Shown here piece after piece: positions 26,448 through 38,027 of a stretch of DNA of 64,000 nt. The stretch lies in assembly GCA_022885665.1 (NCBI GenBank), contig JAGQDJ010000171.1:1-64000 (forward strand), given 5' to 3'. Origin of the DNA: Triops longicaudatus. Its lineage: Eukaryota > Arthropoda > Branchiopoda > Notostraca > Triopsidae. The notes under the pieces are model-generated. The model did not search any database, had not been told where the DNA came from, and saw only the letters and a list, made by a program, of their open reading frames with translations. Both the position numbers and the translations under genes were made by a program. Every line of letters begins with the position of its first letter. The stretch's first letter is position 1.

Positions 26448-26816
26448 TCACATTCTCAAATCCTCATCCATCATGCTGGAATCCTTGCGAAAATTCTTTT
26501 TAATCTTTCTGCTGCCAGCGGGCAAGCTTTCATTTCTGCCACTGTTCCACCTATACTGCAGCAGTATCTCTTCCAGTATTTCGCAAATTCCCTCGCTCCT
26601 TTTTTTCCCACCAGAATGTCTTACAATGTCTCTCTCATCAGGATCAAGAAATTCCATGGAACTGGAACCTCGCTGCAATAAAGTACCGGCGAGCAGAAAT
26701 ATAGCCCTTCTGTTTTTTTGTTTCTTTTGTCGCTTTTCAAAGGCGTGAGCATGGCTCATTGCCTTTCTCTTCTCTTCTGGTGTGTTAAACGTTATTTCAA
26801 AGCTGCGAAGAAGCAA
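26448..26816 (-). CDS. Orphan open frame, possible exon
   Basis: An open frame of 122 codons encoding a highly charged, Lys/Arg/Glu-rich peptide with no recognised domain. A plausible acceptor (ttgcttcttcgcag) sits near its 5' end, so it could be a terminal exon. No partner exon was found. The overlapping plus strand is also open over much of this span, so chance is a real possibility. Confidence 0.2.
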   Translation of the reverse strand: MLLRSFEITFNTPEEKRKAMSHAHAFEKRQKKQKNRRAIFLLAGTLLQRGSSSMEFLDPDERDIVRHSGGKKRSEGICEILEEILLQYRWNSGRNESLPAGSRKIKKNFRKDSSMMDEDLRM

Positions 26817-27096
26817 ATAAAGTGTGAAAAAGGAAAAAAAAAAGGAGTCACAGGAATAGTATCAAGACTTGAAGCTTTTAGGGCAGAGATTTTATGGACG
26901 TTGCCATTGAGGCGTGCAGCTGACGCTTGTTTTGAATTCTGGGTGCTTTTTTGGCCGGGCGCCTCCGGTAGTTTCGACAACGCCGGTACCTACATACAAC
27001 ATGACCGCAAAGTGGAAGCGAAAGCCGGTGAAAATGGGGTACCAATTGGACTCTTAGAACTATACCGAGGCGAGATGGGTGGAAAAGTGGAAGACC

Positions 27097-27119
27097 GGGG
27101 GGGGGGGGGGGGNGGGGGG
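27097..27119 (+). repeat. Poly-G tract containing one N
   Basis: A run of G broken only by an undetermined base at 27113. It is either a sequencing or assembly weak point or a true G-tract able to form a quadruplex. Its true length is uncertain. Confidence 0.9.
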
Positions 27120-28445
27120 TAGGTTAAAGCTGTAGAAAACGTTTTTGTGAATGTTGCACTTTTAGACATGTCACCAACAGCTGAGGCAAGAAGTACTAGC
27201 ACTCTTTTTCTTCCTTTGAGTGGGGGGATAGGAGGAGGTGGTTTGGTTGTTCTTGCCAGCACGGAAGCATGGGATTAAAAGGTCTCTTCGTCTTCGTCAG
27301 GGGGGTTTTCACTTCCCAGAAGCTTCGGGAGGATCATTCTGCGGGGGTGACTTTACGATCTGGTTAAATCTGTTTATGAACCCTGGGATTTTTTTCACTC
27401 CATTTTAGGAAGGGAAAGAAAAGAAACTTTATGGTTTTGGTGGTAACAGAAGGAAGAAAATGTGAAAACCAATATCAAAATGGAAAGTAGGCCTAAAATA
27501 CTGTAGACATTGTATAGGATATAATAAATAATGTATTTTTTTAAACAAATATATAATTAAAGGAATATATAGTAATCCTCTGGATGAATTACAACCAATA
27601 AGCAACAAAATGTAGAATTCTTTGAGAGATGTATTAAGTCCCAAAGTCCATAAACCCAAACTACGCCACAGTTTCATGAGTGGACACAAGTTAGATACTA
27701 ATATTATAGTGATAGTCATGCTTCAGTATAAGGAGTAGAGCCGTTTTCTTATTGAGAGCAGTGAAGTAAACGCAAAACAAATTTAGACTCTTACCTTTAT
27801 TGATTATTTATCCCAGGATACTATTTAGACTGGGGCCTAGGATGGTGAAAATAGTCCCTTGTTTGAGAGAGCAATGGATGCCACCGAAATTGTGCTTATA
27901 ATGTAGCTATTATCGGAAAAGTATAAGCTAACATCAGTTCAAATACAGTGTAAGTACTAGAATCCCATTTTTTCAGCTATAGTCGTAGTAGGGAATACTT
28001 TTAATTTTTAACTAAACATGTAAATAAGTGGTTATGATCCTCGTAAGTCTATATCTTGTATCAATTAACTTCTTATATTAAATAAACTGTAATAGAGTTC
28101 TTTTTACATGAAAAAGAAACTTTAATGGACAGTCTGAAGTCAGATACGACGAGGACCTAAATGTTGTTTTAGCTGGCTAATCGAGCCGAAAATGACCCAA
28201 ATATACCTTAAAACGACAGGAAGAAGACTTGCAGCGAAGCATAAAATTTTGTATTTTGGGCGGGAAAACGAAAGCATTAGGAAAAAATGAAGCATAAGAT
28301 ATATGAACATATAATTTTTGGCACAGACTTTGATTTTCTTTCTTGAGGTTGATGAAAGGACATTTTTTTGGTACATTTTTCTTTCTTGTTGCAAAAATAC
28401 GAGATGTGATTCGTGTTTGAAGATTGTGGTGTGAGGAGGCACGAT

Positions 28446-31400
28446 TCAGCTTGAAGTAGTCCAATTGGGTGAGGAAGTGCTCAGGTTTTCAACGATGAGA
28501 CTCAACCGATCCAAACTAGAAGCTCCAGCCGGAGCTGAGGCGTCACAACCTGCAAAGGAACAATACATTATAAAACGAATTACATTATAAGGATGGGTTA
28601 CTTATACGAGTCGATGCTAAGACCATACTGATACACATAAATATATTGATGTGCTTAAAACTAAATCACAAAGGCGAGAACAAATGTAAGATCTAAAGTA
28701 TAAAATATAGACTGCACTTATCTACTAAGACGTGCTGTATCCGAAGACAACATGCTTATTTTATAATAAAAAATGTCTTCAAAGCATGGAAAAAAATACA
28801 AATTCAAGAATTGTAAAAATACTAAAAAATTATACAGAACGCCAATTGCTAACAAACGGTAGAATGCAATTTTTAAAAAATAAATCTTCATAAAAATTGA
28901 CTTAGGAAACGTGATTTTCTGTTTTGTTTTAAGAGTGAAACTTCAAATTAAATCTCAAATTAAAATGAATATTACGTGATTTTCTGTTTTGTTTTAAGAA
29001 TGAAACTTCAAATTAAATCTCAAATTAAAATGAATATTTTTTACGAAGACTGGATAGCTCGATAATTAATTCAGATTTTAATTGTATATGTTAAGTTTGA
29101 ATTCTTGGTTATGTATGGTACAGCATTGCACAATTGCTCAGACTGAGGAAGAGTTCATGAAATACTGTACGAAGCTTTTTAAGGCTTGGTGACAAGGCTT
29201 CCCAGCCCCTAGTCAAGTTATAAGGCCAAGTTTCCTATGCAGTTTTTTACTGTTGAGGTTGTTCCTGTATCCCAATTATAAAATAAAAATTTCGGAATGG
29301 GGGATGTCAACCTCTACTCCCCGATCCCCGTGAGGACGGCCTTGGTTGGTAAAGTGGCGCTGATGAATGTTGGAATGTTTTTGTAAGTCTCAGCCTTACT
29401 AGAAAACATTTACAAACGTCGTATTTAGAACCCTCGAAGTTTTCCTCCCAACTGTAAGTCTAATTTCTGTCTTAAGTCCCTCGAAGCTTTTTAAGACTTC
29501 CAATGTGATAAATCTGCTCTTCAAGATTGTTGATTTTGGCTAACGAAGCTTAAAGGTGCCACTTTCGTTGCTCGTTTCGCCTCCGAAAGTAACACATCTT
29601 ATATGTTTTGGGTAAAAGTATCTATTTCTTTTTCAACATGAAGGCTTCTCCCAGCTTCCAAATCTTCATTTACTCCACCTTCTTTCCACCTCCCTCCCTG
29701 TCAAACGTTTTTAAATCTTCTCGAGCGCGCTTTATTTTCTTGTCCTACCGTAATTTATTTTGCACCTAACCTGGCTTTCTTCTGTGCCGAAGCTTGTTCC
29801 ACTTAAAAGCTTGAAAAAGGCGCGAAAATAACACTTAAAACCATACATTAGGTGACTTATCGATCGCTTCGTCTTACATTAGCTTTCCCTCCACCCCTTT
29901 TGCCCTTTCGAGTTTTTTTCACGTTTTTTCTGGAAAAGCGTAATGCCAAAAAGGTACAGTACCGAACATGGGAAGCTTCCGGTACTTTAACTATACTACT
30001 TAACTACCCGAACTTAAGAAGCTCTGTTGAAATTTTCCAGAAGTTAAATAAAGAACTTCGAAAGGTTCAAAAAAAGAGGCCCGCAGGCAAAACCAAAGGG
30101 GGGTTAAGGAGGTTAGGAGGTTCCGGAAAGGTCGCACGACGACAAGTTGAATGGGTGAACCACTCGAAAAAGTAATCCAAGCGGGTCACGTGCCCTTTCA
30201 TCGCCGCCGTAAGAGATCATGTGTTGCAAAGGGACGAAAACTGGTTCACTCCGAACAAACGCATGTCCTACTGTGCACTTAAGTTTTCCATCTGGTCACT
30301 CCGCCTGTAAAAGTAGAAAATCCTGGGCCTGGATTTGGGGAGGAATCCGTTTTCACCACAGTTTTAAGAGTTTTAACACGCTTCGGGGTACCGGACAATA
30401 CTTTACTTCCTTCCCATGGACGAGTACAGGATTTTTGACCGGAAAAATCCGTTAAGAAGCTACTTCTGAAGAGTTTCCGGGAATAGTTGTACATGAATGC
30501 TTAATTACTGGTTTCGTACCCAAAAGTAGGAGTTTTTAGCTAACAATTCCTGGTTTAGAAGTGAAACGTTAAAAGAATTAGAACGATAGCCTAGGCCTCG
30601 TGTGTTCCGGCATTATCGGAAATTTTCTGGAAACCTCTCGTGGACAAGAAAACAGGTTTCTTGACCACAAAAACCTCACGAAAAGCTTTTGTTTGAAGCG
30701 TTGGCTGTATTTGTAATGATTGATTTCGCGCTTAGGGTGGCAAAATTATTTTTTAAAATAGTTAAGACATTAGATTTTAGATGTGACATTATAGGAAAGA
30801 AAGTAGAAGGCGATGTCGTTCGAAATTTATGGTGTCAGAAAAACACGATAAGCAAAGTTTTCGCAACAAAAGATCAAATCAGACTGCAGAAGTTGTTTTA
30901 TGTTTATTTTGTTGCATTTGTTATTGAATTGATATGTCAGGTAAGAGTTAAATGAAATCGAAGAAAATCAAAAAATAGGTCTTGGTTACTGCAAAATTCA
31001 GTTAATTGGCGAAAAGAAACAACGATATCATTTCTACTCTCTGGGCATGGAGGCAAAAGAGGCTCGAAGTCGTTTGTTTTCCTTAATGAGTGACGTTGAC
31101 GACAACCGAGATACATCTACCGTATAATAATTGCCGTTGTTCATTCCTCGTTTTGGCTCACTGTTCGTCTCTTGTCCTGTCTCTGTACTCTGCCGTCAAA
31201 GTTCGACCACGTCCTCGCCTACGTAGACACAATATAAATGCTATTCTTTGACACTTTTAGGGTCTCCCAAAGAGAAAGACATGCTTCGGAGCTTCTTTGC
31301 TAATTACGTTGACACTCCAAGACAAATTAGTCGATTCGTCCCTTCCCGTCGCCCGCCCCCTCCCCTCTAACCCATATCACACTGACTTAAAAAGATTATT

Positions 31401-34400
31401 CACTCTTCTCTCCCAATGCCCTGTCTTTTATTTTAGAGGGCCCTTCGCTGGCAGAAACCTGCCTAGTGGCGCTAATAGCGTCATTCTGAAGTAGAACTTG
31501 GGACTGAAAGATTTTTTGTTGTCATCTCACCGAAAAGAAGAAAAGAAGGAAACGTAGATGTGTGTGTGTCTATAGACTTCGCTTTTGGCGCGGGGGTAAG
31601 AAAAACAGTCGTCAGTCTGGCGCCCTTGGCCATCAGCACCCATTGAAACTGCAAATTTATGAGCGGAAGCGATAGGATGCAAAAAAAAAAATGAATGACA
31701 GGAGTTACGAAAAATGGTCAAGATTTTGAATTTTAGGAGTTGAGATTTTTCGACGACGTTTGGTTTTGACAATTATACATTGAAAATTAGTGCAAAAGTT
31801 TTGTAGAAAATGTCTGGAAGTAAATTTGGAATCAGAGTTTGAAGAGCTCGAAGTTTTTGAAGATTTTAAGTTTTATAGTTTCATGAAACTGAAAAAGTAG
31901 TGATTTTAGGCACAATAATATGATACATAATATGACCCAATTTAATAACACAAGACAACTTAATGGAAAAATAATATAATCGAATTCAATAGGAGTAAGA
32001 CAATGAATAAGATTTATTGTAATACACGTAGTTCCTACCGTGTTTGAAAGCGTATTAAAAGACACTAAAAGTTGGAAGTTTCAGAAAATGTAGAAACTTT
32101 TGAAAGACGTGGATGAAGACGAAATTAGTAATGGAGTTGAAAAGTGTGTTGAGTTTGGCTCAAGATTGGTAGGCGAGATTTTCTCTTTTTTGTTCAAAGA
32201 GCAATTTTTTGTCGTTGAAAATGAACTGGAAAGGAAAATACATTCGTTTTGTGGTAATATTGGAGCGAATGAAAGGTATCAACGAAATGAGGTAGACATA
32301 GAAATAAGATTTTTTTTTCTAAGAACTTACCGTTCAAGGGCGTGTAGTTGGCTAGACATTCGTTATACTGCGAAAGACGGTTATGGTAGTAGGCTGCAGG
32401 ACTATTTGAAACCTGAAAGATCATAAAAATATAGAACCTGAAAAATCTTTTTAATGAAATAAAATCATATTTATGTTACTTATATTAAAAATAAAAAAAT
32501 CTTATTAATGTTTGAAGTTAAGAATGTTAAATTCTTAGCCAAGTGAGACATTTAATTTTGAGTGAGTTGACTTTTGCCAAGGTTCGAGCAAACTAGGTTA
32601 CGCAGCAAGTTTTCGTGTGTGTGTCAATGGGGTGTTGGCTTCTATTGAGATTCATTTTGTTTCAAGAAAGGCAACTCAAGCAGCTTTGAAAGTTCAACAT
32701 ATGGTAGAGATATTTAAATTTTGTTATGAGTTGGACTCTTGTTGCCTTTTTTACCACAATTTAGCCTCTCTTTGATGATGAGACATAGGTTATCGTTGGC
32801 GGTTATGGGAAAGTTAGCGCGTTGGCTAAGTGTAACGTCTTTGGACTATAAACATGTCTCTTAAACTTGTCATAGAGGTCGGAATTGATATGACATGTGA
32901 ATTAATTAATAGTTTTAATAGGAAAGATCGTTCCTTGACTCTTGTTCAAAGTTGCACAGAATAGCTAGATAAAGAAAGGTCAGTTACTGGACTGTACCCA
33001 AAGCTTGTATAAAATTCACCCACGGGTTAGAAATAACGGAAAATAGGAAGGATTTTGTTTATCATTTTGGGGCATAAAAAGTACTAATTTATGAACTTAC
33101 GTATAATCCTGAGTTACTGGAACCATTCAAACGCCGACATTCCAACACAGAGTCGTTGGGATCACGGGATTCGGCTAGTAAATCTTCCAAAGATTCGATG
33201 TATTCAATGGCACTTCGAAGAATTTCCACTTTGGGTAGACGTTGTCCCGGATTGTTGCATGTTCGCTTTTTTAGTTGTTCAAAAGCTTCATTGACCTTCA
33301 TTGATAATTAGAATAAATACATTTTTTATGATTAATAATAATTTTACATGGATTGCAATAATTCAACTTAAATTCAAGGTTGACGTAAAATTATAAAAAC
33401 ATTTAACGCATCCAAATTTTTTCGCACTTTGAAAAGATAAAAAGCGTGCATTACAGGTAAAGGTCATTTTTTGACTTAACGCCATTTGCAACTACCTCCT
33501 ACTTGTTTATACAAGTTAAGATTTTTTTACACTATTTGTCGCAAATTTTTCTTAATTAAGTTTCAGTTGTTTAACAATTTCATCCGAAATTCTAATCATG
33601 CCACACAAGAAGCCCCGCCACTGGTCAAATTGTGTGAAAAAGTGGTTCGCAGCATCCTTTTGATGTGAAAGGTGATCCTGACCACAGAGAAAGTTCAGAA
33701 AGCTCAAGATTTAGTTTAATTTGGCATGCATCCTAACGTAACCTGTAAGTGTTGTAAAGTCTGCTCTGAAAATATTAATAAAGAAGTGTTCACTGAGCAA
33801 TTTGCGCTGTTTCCTCGTGTATCAAAATTCAGGCTAGATGAAATAAATTTATTAAGAGAAACAGGTTGTATACTACAGGCGGTAGATTATAGTTTTTCAG
33901 TTCACCACTTGCCCCCTTTTATCTCGCGAGGGGAAAATGAGAATGACCCAAAGCAGAGGATCAAATTTCATGGCGCATAGTTTTTGCCATGCGCATCTTA
34001 ACAGGCTAACTAACTTGATGTTTCGCCCGTCGCTACTTGTTGTTCTCCGTTTTCTTTGGGGTCTGGGAACTGGAAAACCGCCGGCGAGTCCCTCCCTCTC
34101 CTCACCGTGTCTTATTTCACTGTACTATAGAGTACTACATAGTATACAAACTTTGATTGCAATTATCAAACATACAGTTTAGCAGAAGATAAAGATTATT
34201 GGCACTATTTAGAATTACAATATCTATAATCGGAATAATTCACGAGGAATGAAAGAGGCCATTGAAGGCTTATATGGAGTTTAAATGGTAAGAGAAACTG
34301 AAAGATAATCAACAGTATTGAACAAACAAAATTCAAGTTGCAGAGTTTATTTCACAATATAAAGGAAATATAAATGTTGTTTGAATGACGGAGACAGATA

Positions 34401-35904
34401 TAAGTTAGTTAATGTTGATAACGTTCCGTTTACTTACACAAAGTTTTAGTGAATTACTCATTCGACCTAAATGTTAATTTAAACCCGAACTCGCATGTTT
34501 ATTACATTTTCACGCTATTAAATTTGAAGGAAAAAAATCTCAAATCGTAACATAAAACCAGAGGACGATTTTTGAGCTTAAATTGCGAGCTAAGCTTAAC
34601 GTAAATTCAAGAGCAGCTCTTTTGCTTTGAAAATATTGACCTGGAGTGCTGGAAAATGAAGTCAATGATTCCTGATGATCTTTAAAATTCAAGCCGTATC
34701 CGATTACCGACGCTCAATCTTTCCAATGTGTCAAAAGTTAAGTGTGTGGAATTTCAATTCAGATTTCACCTTTAGTCCACAAAAAAACTTTAAAATTCTC
34801 GTATCTCGTGAAATCATTCATTCTAAATCTAAACAGTCTGTCCGTCTCTTTTTATATTCCGTAACAGAGCACTTAAATGAACATAAATTCTCCTTTTACA
34901 GTAAAAGATCCAAAACATCAAATCGTGGACTTTTTTTACTACAAAATGCCGAAGGAATGGACTTCTTCAGTTGTCCGATGCTGGAGATATCGGTGAAATG
35001 AGATTCATGTAGCTTGATTTCCGCTTAATCGAGAAAATAAAATGACAATTGAGTTTACAGGAAATATTTCCCATTACAAACCAGAAAAAAACTGAAGTTT
35101 TTGTGCTGGCGTGTAAATAAGCACCATACAAATAAACGCACGTAAGCATGCAAGCATAAATGCAAGCAACTTGTATGTGAAAGATTAGTCATGAAGGTTG
35201 GAACACGAATTCTTCCAAGCCTGTTGTCACTTTAAAAAGGAAAACCAGTTATTCACCTTGCGTAGGCGCCGTCTTTCTCGCATGGTCGCCGCTTTCCGTC
35301 GATCGACCGTCACCGTTTTCTTTTTACACGCTTTACACGCCCACAATAAACACTTCCTTGCTCCACCATTATTACTGTGGCGATCATCGTGATTGGAGTC
35401 CGCGTGGCCCATCGCCATCGGCGCCGGGGCGAGGACATGGCCCGAGGAATCGTCCGTATCCGATCCTAGCGAGTCCGAATCGTTAAATCGGCCGGAATCG
35501 TAACTATAGTCTGCATCTTCCTCGGGCACATGGTGTGTGGTTGAGGTCACTCGCATGTCGATAATGGATTTCCCACAGTTTGTGATGTTGTTACCACTAA
35601 GGTTCATTTTGAAGGCATCGGGATCAGGTTTCACTGTCGGATTCGTTTTGTCGTAGTAATTGCACTGTTGGTGGAAAACCCGAACACTGTTATACCGGTC
35701 ATGGTCTGTAAGAGAATTCAAAGTCGTCACCGAATGGTATGCAGCAGGATCATCAGGACTACCTGCCGGCACGCAATGGTTATTGTTATTATTATTGTGA
35801 TGGGAGAAATTGTTGTTCCATTGATTGACGTAATTCTCCTGGTCGTACCGACAACTTCGACGGTCTGTAGGTACAGGCCTAGACCGGGATTCGCTCTGAA
35901 GCAT
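28446..35904 (-). CDS. nau: Myogenic bHLH transcription factor (MyoD/nautilus type)
   Basis: Four exons on the minus strand: 35904-35257, 33295-33101, 32412-32331 and 28549-28446, giving 342 residues with all phases consistent. Residues 185-201 carry the family Cys-rich segment CLLWACKACKKK, including the Trp188 used for Pbx/Meis contact in MyoD. The basic region RRKAATMRERRRLRK (202-216) keeps the myogenic Ala-Thr pair and the junction Lys. Helix-loop-helix follows at 217-258 (NEAFEQLKK, QRLPKVEILRSAIEYIE). The C-terminus keeps the conserved SSLDRLSLIVENL helix (319-331). The N-terminal half is rich in Asn, His, Asp and Ser. It should bind E-boxes as a heterodimer with an E protein and drive muscle genes in the nucleus. 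Intron 1 splits the bHLH between basic region and helix 1, and intron 3 is 3.8 kb. The symbol follows the arthropod single-copy orthologue. Confidence 0.93.
28909..29038. repeat. 65-bp tandem duplication in intron 3
   Basis: Two adjacent 65-bp copies (28909-28973 and 28974-29038), both starting ACGTGATTTTCTG, differ by about one base (AGAGTG versus AGAATG). This is a recent simple tandem duplication inside the large last intron of the myogenic factor gene. Confidence 0.9.
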
Positions 35905-38027
35905 TGTCAAAAAAAAAATTGCGACAATAAAGGAGCAATAAGTATGTAGGAGACTTAAGAGAGTCCGATGGACTGGACACTGGAACTACGCTAGAGTAAA
36001 AGTGAGAAACGTCTGAAGATTTGAGTGACTTTTTGACTCCTCCAAGTCCCCGAGATGCAGATGAGCGCAAAAGAGGAGCAAAGAAGGGCGACAAGTAGGG
36101 AGGAGGGGGAAGGGAATCTGTTACAAATTGAGACATGCTTCCCAACCCCGCCTTAGTTGTGCTCCGAGCGGGCTTCCGATTGGAAGAAATCTTCGGGCGA
36201 ATGCGGGGAACCAGATTTAAGTATGGCATTAAGAGATGGCGCTACGAAAGAGCGGGAATGGCTTTTGAGAAAGTTAAAAATTATTCATTGGCTTTTCTGT
36301 TTTTTCTTCAACTTAAAAGCATTGCTTCTCAATAGTGGGTAAATCGCTCAAAAATTGTAGACATCGTTCGGATTAGGGTAACGGAACTCATCTCAGAAGA
36401 AACCGAAATTAATATTTGATAAAATTTCGTTCTGAGATAATTGTTAGCCTGAAAGACGTCACAAGTTAAAATTGTTTCTCCTGCTAGCCAACTTAGCAGA
36501 TCTTGTTCGTATTTTCCTTTTGAATGCTACGGGTTAAGTAACAGATGTATAGAGGAATTTAACAATTAAGGCGACTGAAAAAAAAAAATGTTCGACATTT
36601 CGTGAAGAATATTTGAATGTAAAGTTGTGTTCCGTAATATTAAATGCACATAGATGTTTTATGCAATATATTAGTTTGTACCAAGCGAGCAGTTTTTCCG
36701 TTTTTCAGATAAAGGTATGTTCAGTAGTCAGGACTTAATTTGCATTAAATTACTGTTAGCAAACTTCTAGTGAAAACAGTAGTCAAATCAGCTATTTAGT
36801 TTTAAAATAACTAAATGAGAAGCTTAGAGTTTTCACAGGTGGTAAGTCCTTTTAGATAATCGAATCTGAATTTGTTCTGAACATACCTTAAAATGGATTA
36901 GATGAACGCTCGGGTGGAATTTAGAATTTCTTTTTTAATAAAGCTGAATTGTGAGACGTTTGTCATGAGTTGTTTAAATAAAGTGACTTTTTACTGAAAA
37001 ATCTATACGGTCACTAGACATTATGATTCAAAGCCTGATTGTCGAGGACCTATGCCTCATTCTTTATTGAACATTATTTGCAAAATTGCCAGAACCTTTT
37101 TACATGTGATTCCCCTATACATTAGCTAGGTATGGGCGACAGCAGTCCAAAACATGTTTGTCTAGTACAGTGGACTCCACTTAAGTCGAACTCGATAAGA
37201 CGAAATTCCATTTAACTAGAACCAAAGTATCTGGTCCCGTTTTGTAACATTTAAGCAAATAAAAACTTTATAATACAAATTTCCGCTTAAGATAAAATTG
37301 TTAAGCCAGTCCCGAGCTCTTTTTTTCAAGTGAAAGAGCATTGTATTACTTTTTTTGCGTTTAAATTTTGGTTACATTTAGTAACAGGACATTTTTATCG
37401 ACGATTTCGGGTAAAGGGTAAAATCTGTTGAGAAGCACTGAATTAAAATATAATTGAAAGTGTTACCAGTGAAAGATTGCGCTTCGTTTGTTACATTTTA
37501 GCTAATTTCAGTTATCAGCTAGAATTGGGAAAAGGCGTAGAAATAACACTGTCAGAACTTCGTCGAATGCCTCTTCTTAAAGCTCTCCTCTTAGCATAGC
37601 CTATTTAGTTACCCAAACGAGAAACATTCTCGTCCACTAGAAACATACATTGAATTTTTCTTAAAAATCAACACCGCAAATCAAGCTTTCTCTCAGCTAG
37701 AAGTTATTTCGAATCGACGTTCATTGCTGAGTTGAAAATGTTCCAAGTCCATTGAGCCTATACTGGGGTTCGGTGTATTCTTTCGAATTCGTAATCTTAA
37801 TGGCTGAATAAAGTTCAACAGTCAAGTAGTGTTTATTGTAGCTGCAGCGAACTAGGAAATATTAAAATAAGTGACGGCGTATTGTGAATTCTTTTTACGC
37901 CGATTGATCATCTCGCTTCAGTGCGCAGGTGCAGTAGAATATCAACAAGTTTGTTTATCTTCTGATATGGATTAGCTATGATAAAAGCGTTTCATGGCAA
38001 CAGAGTGAGGAAAGTTTAGTTCCAACA
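35905..38027. other. Divergent intergenic region with pogo-like terminus
   Basis: 2.1 kb separate the myogenic factor (minus) from the fucosidase (plus), so both promoters must lie here. At 37168 a sequence starting CAGTGGACTCCACTTAAGTCG follows a TA dinucleotide. This has the form of a Tigger/pogo-type terminus; I see no matching inverted end downstream, so only one terminus survives. No coding signal was found otherwise. Confidence 0.45.
37168..37320. repeat. Tigger/pogo-like terminal fragment
   Basis: A TA dinucleotide precedes CAGTGGACTCCACTTAAGTCG, then AACTCGATAAGACGAA, the usual style of pogo/Tigger termini. The downstream limit is a guess because no opposite inverted end is seen. It differs in sequence from the family at 43120, so it is a separate lineage. 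Confidence 0.4.

Larger units (their letters stand above)
21279..28445. other. Intergenic stretch
   Basis: About 7.2 kb between the glycosyltransferase and the end of the myogenic factor gene. Open frames are short and unrecognised; one slightly better candidate (26448-26816) is listed separately. A long G run with one undetermined base lies at 27097-27119. No tRNA, transposon termini or long repeats were recognised. Confidence 0.5.
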
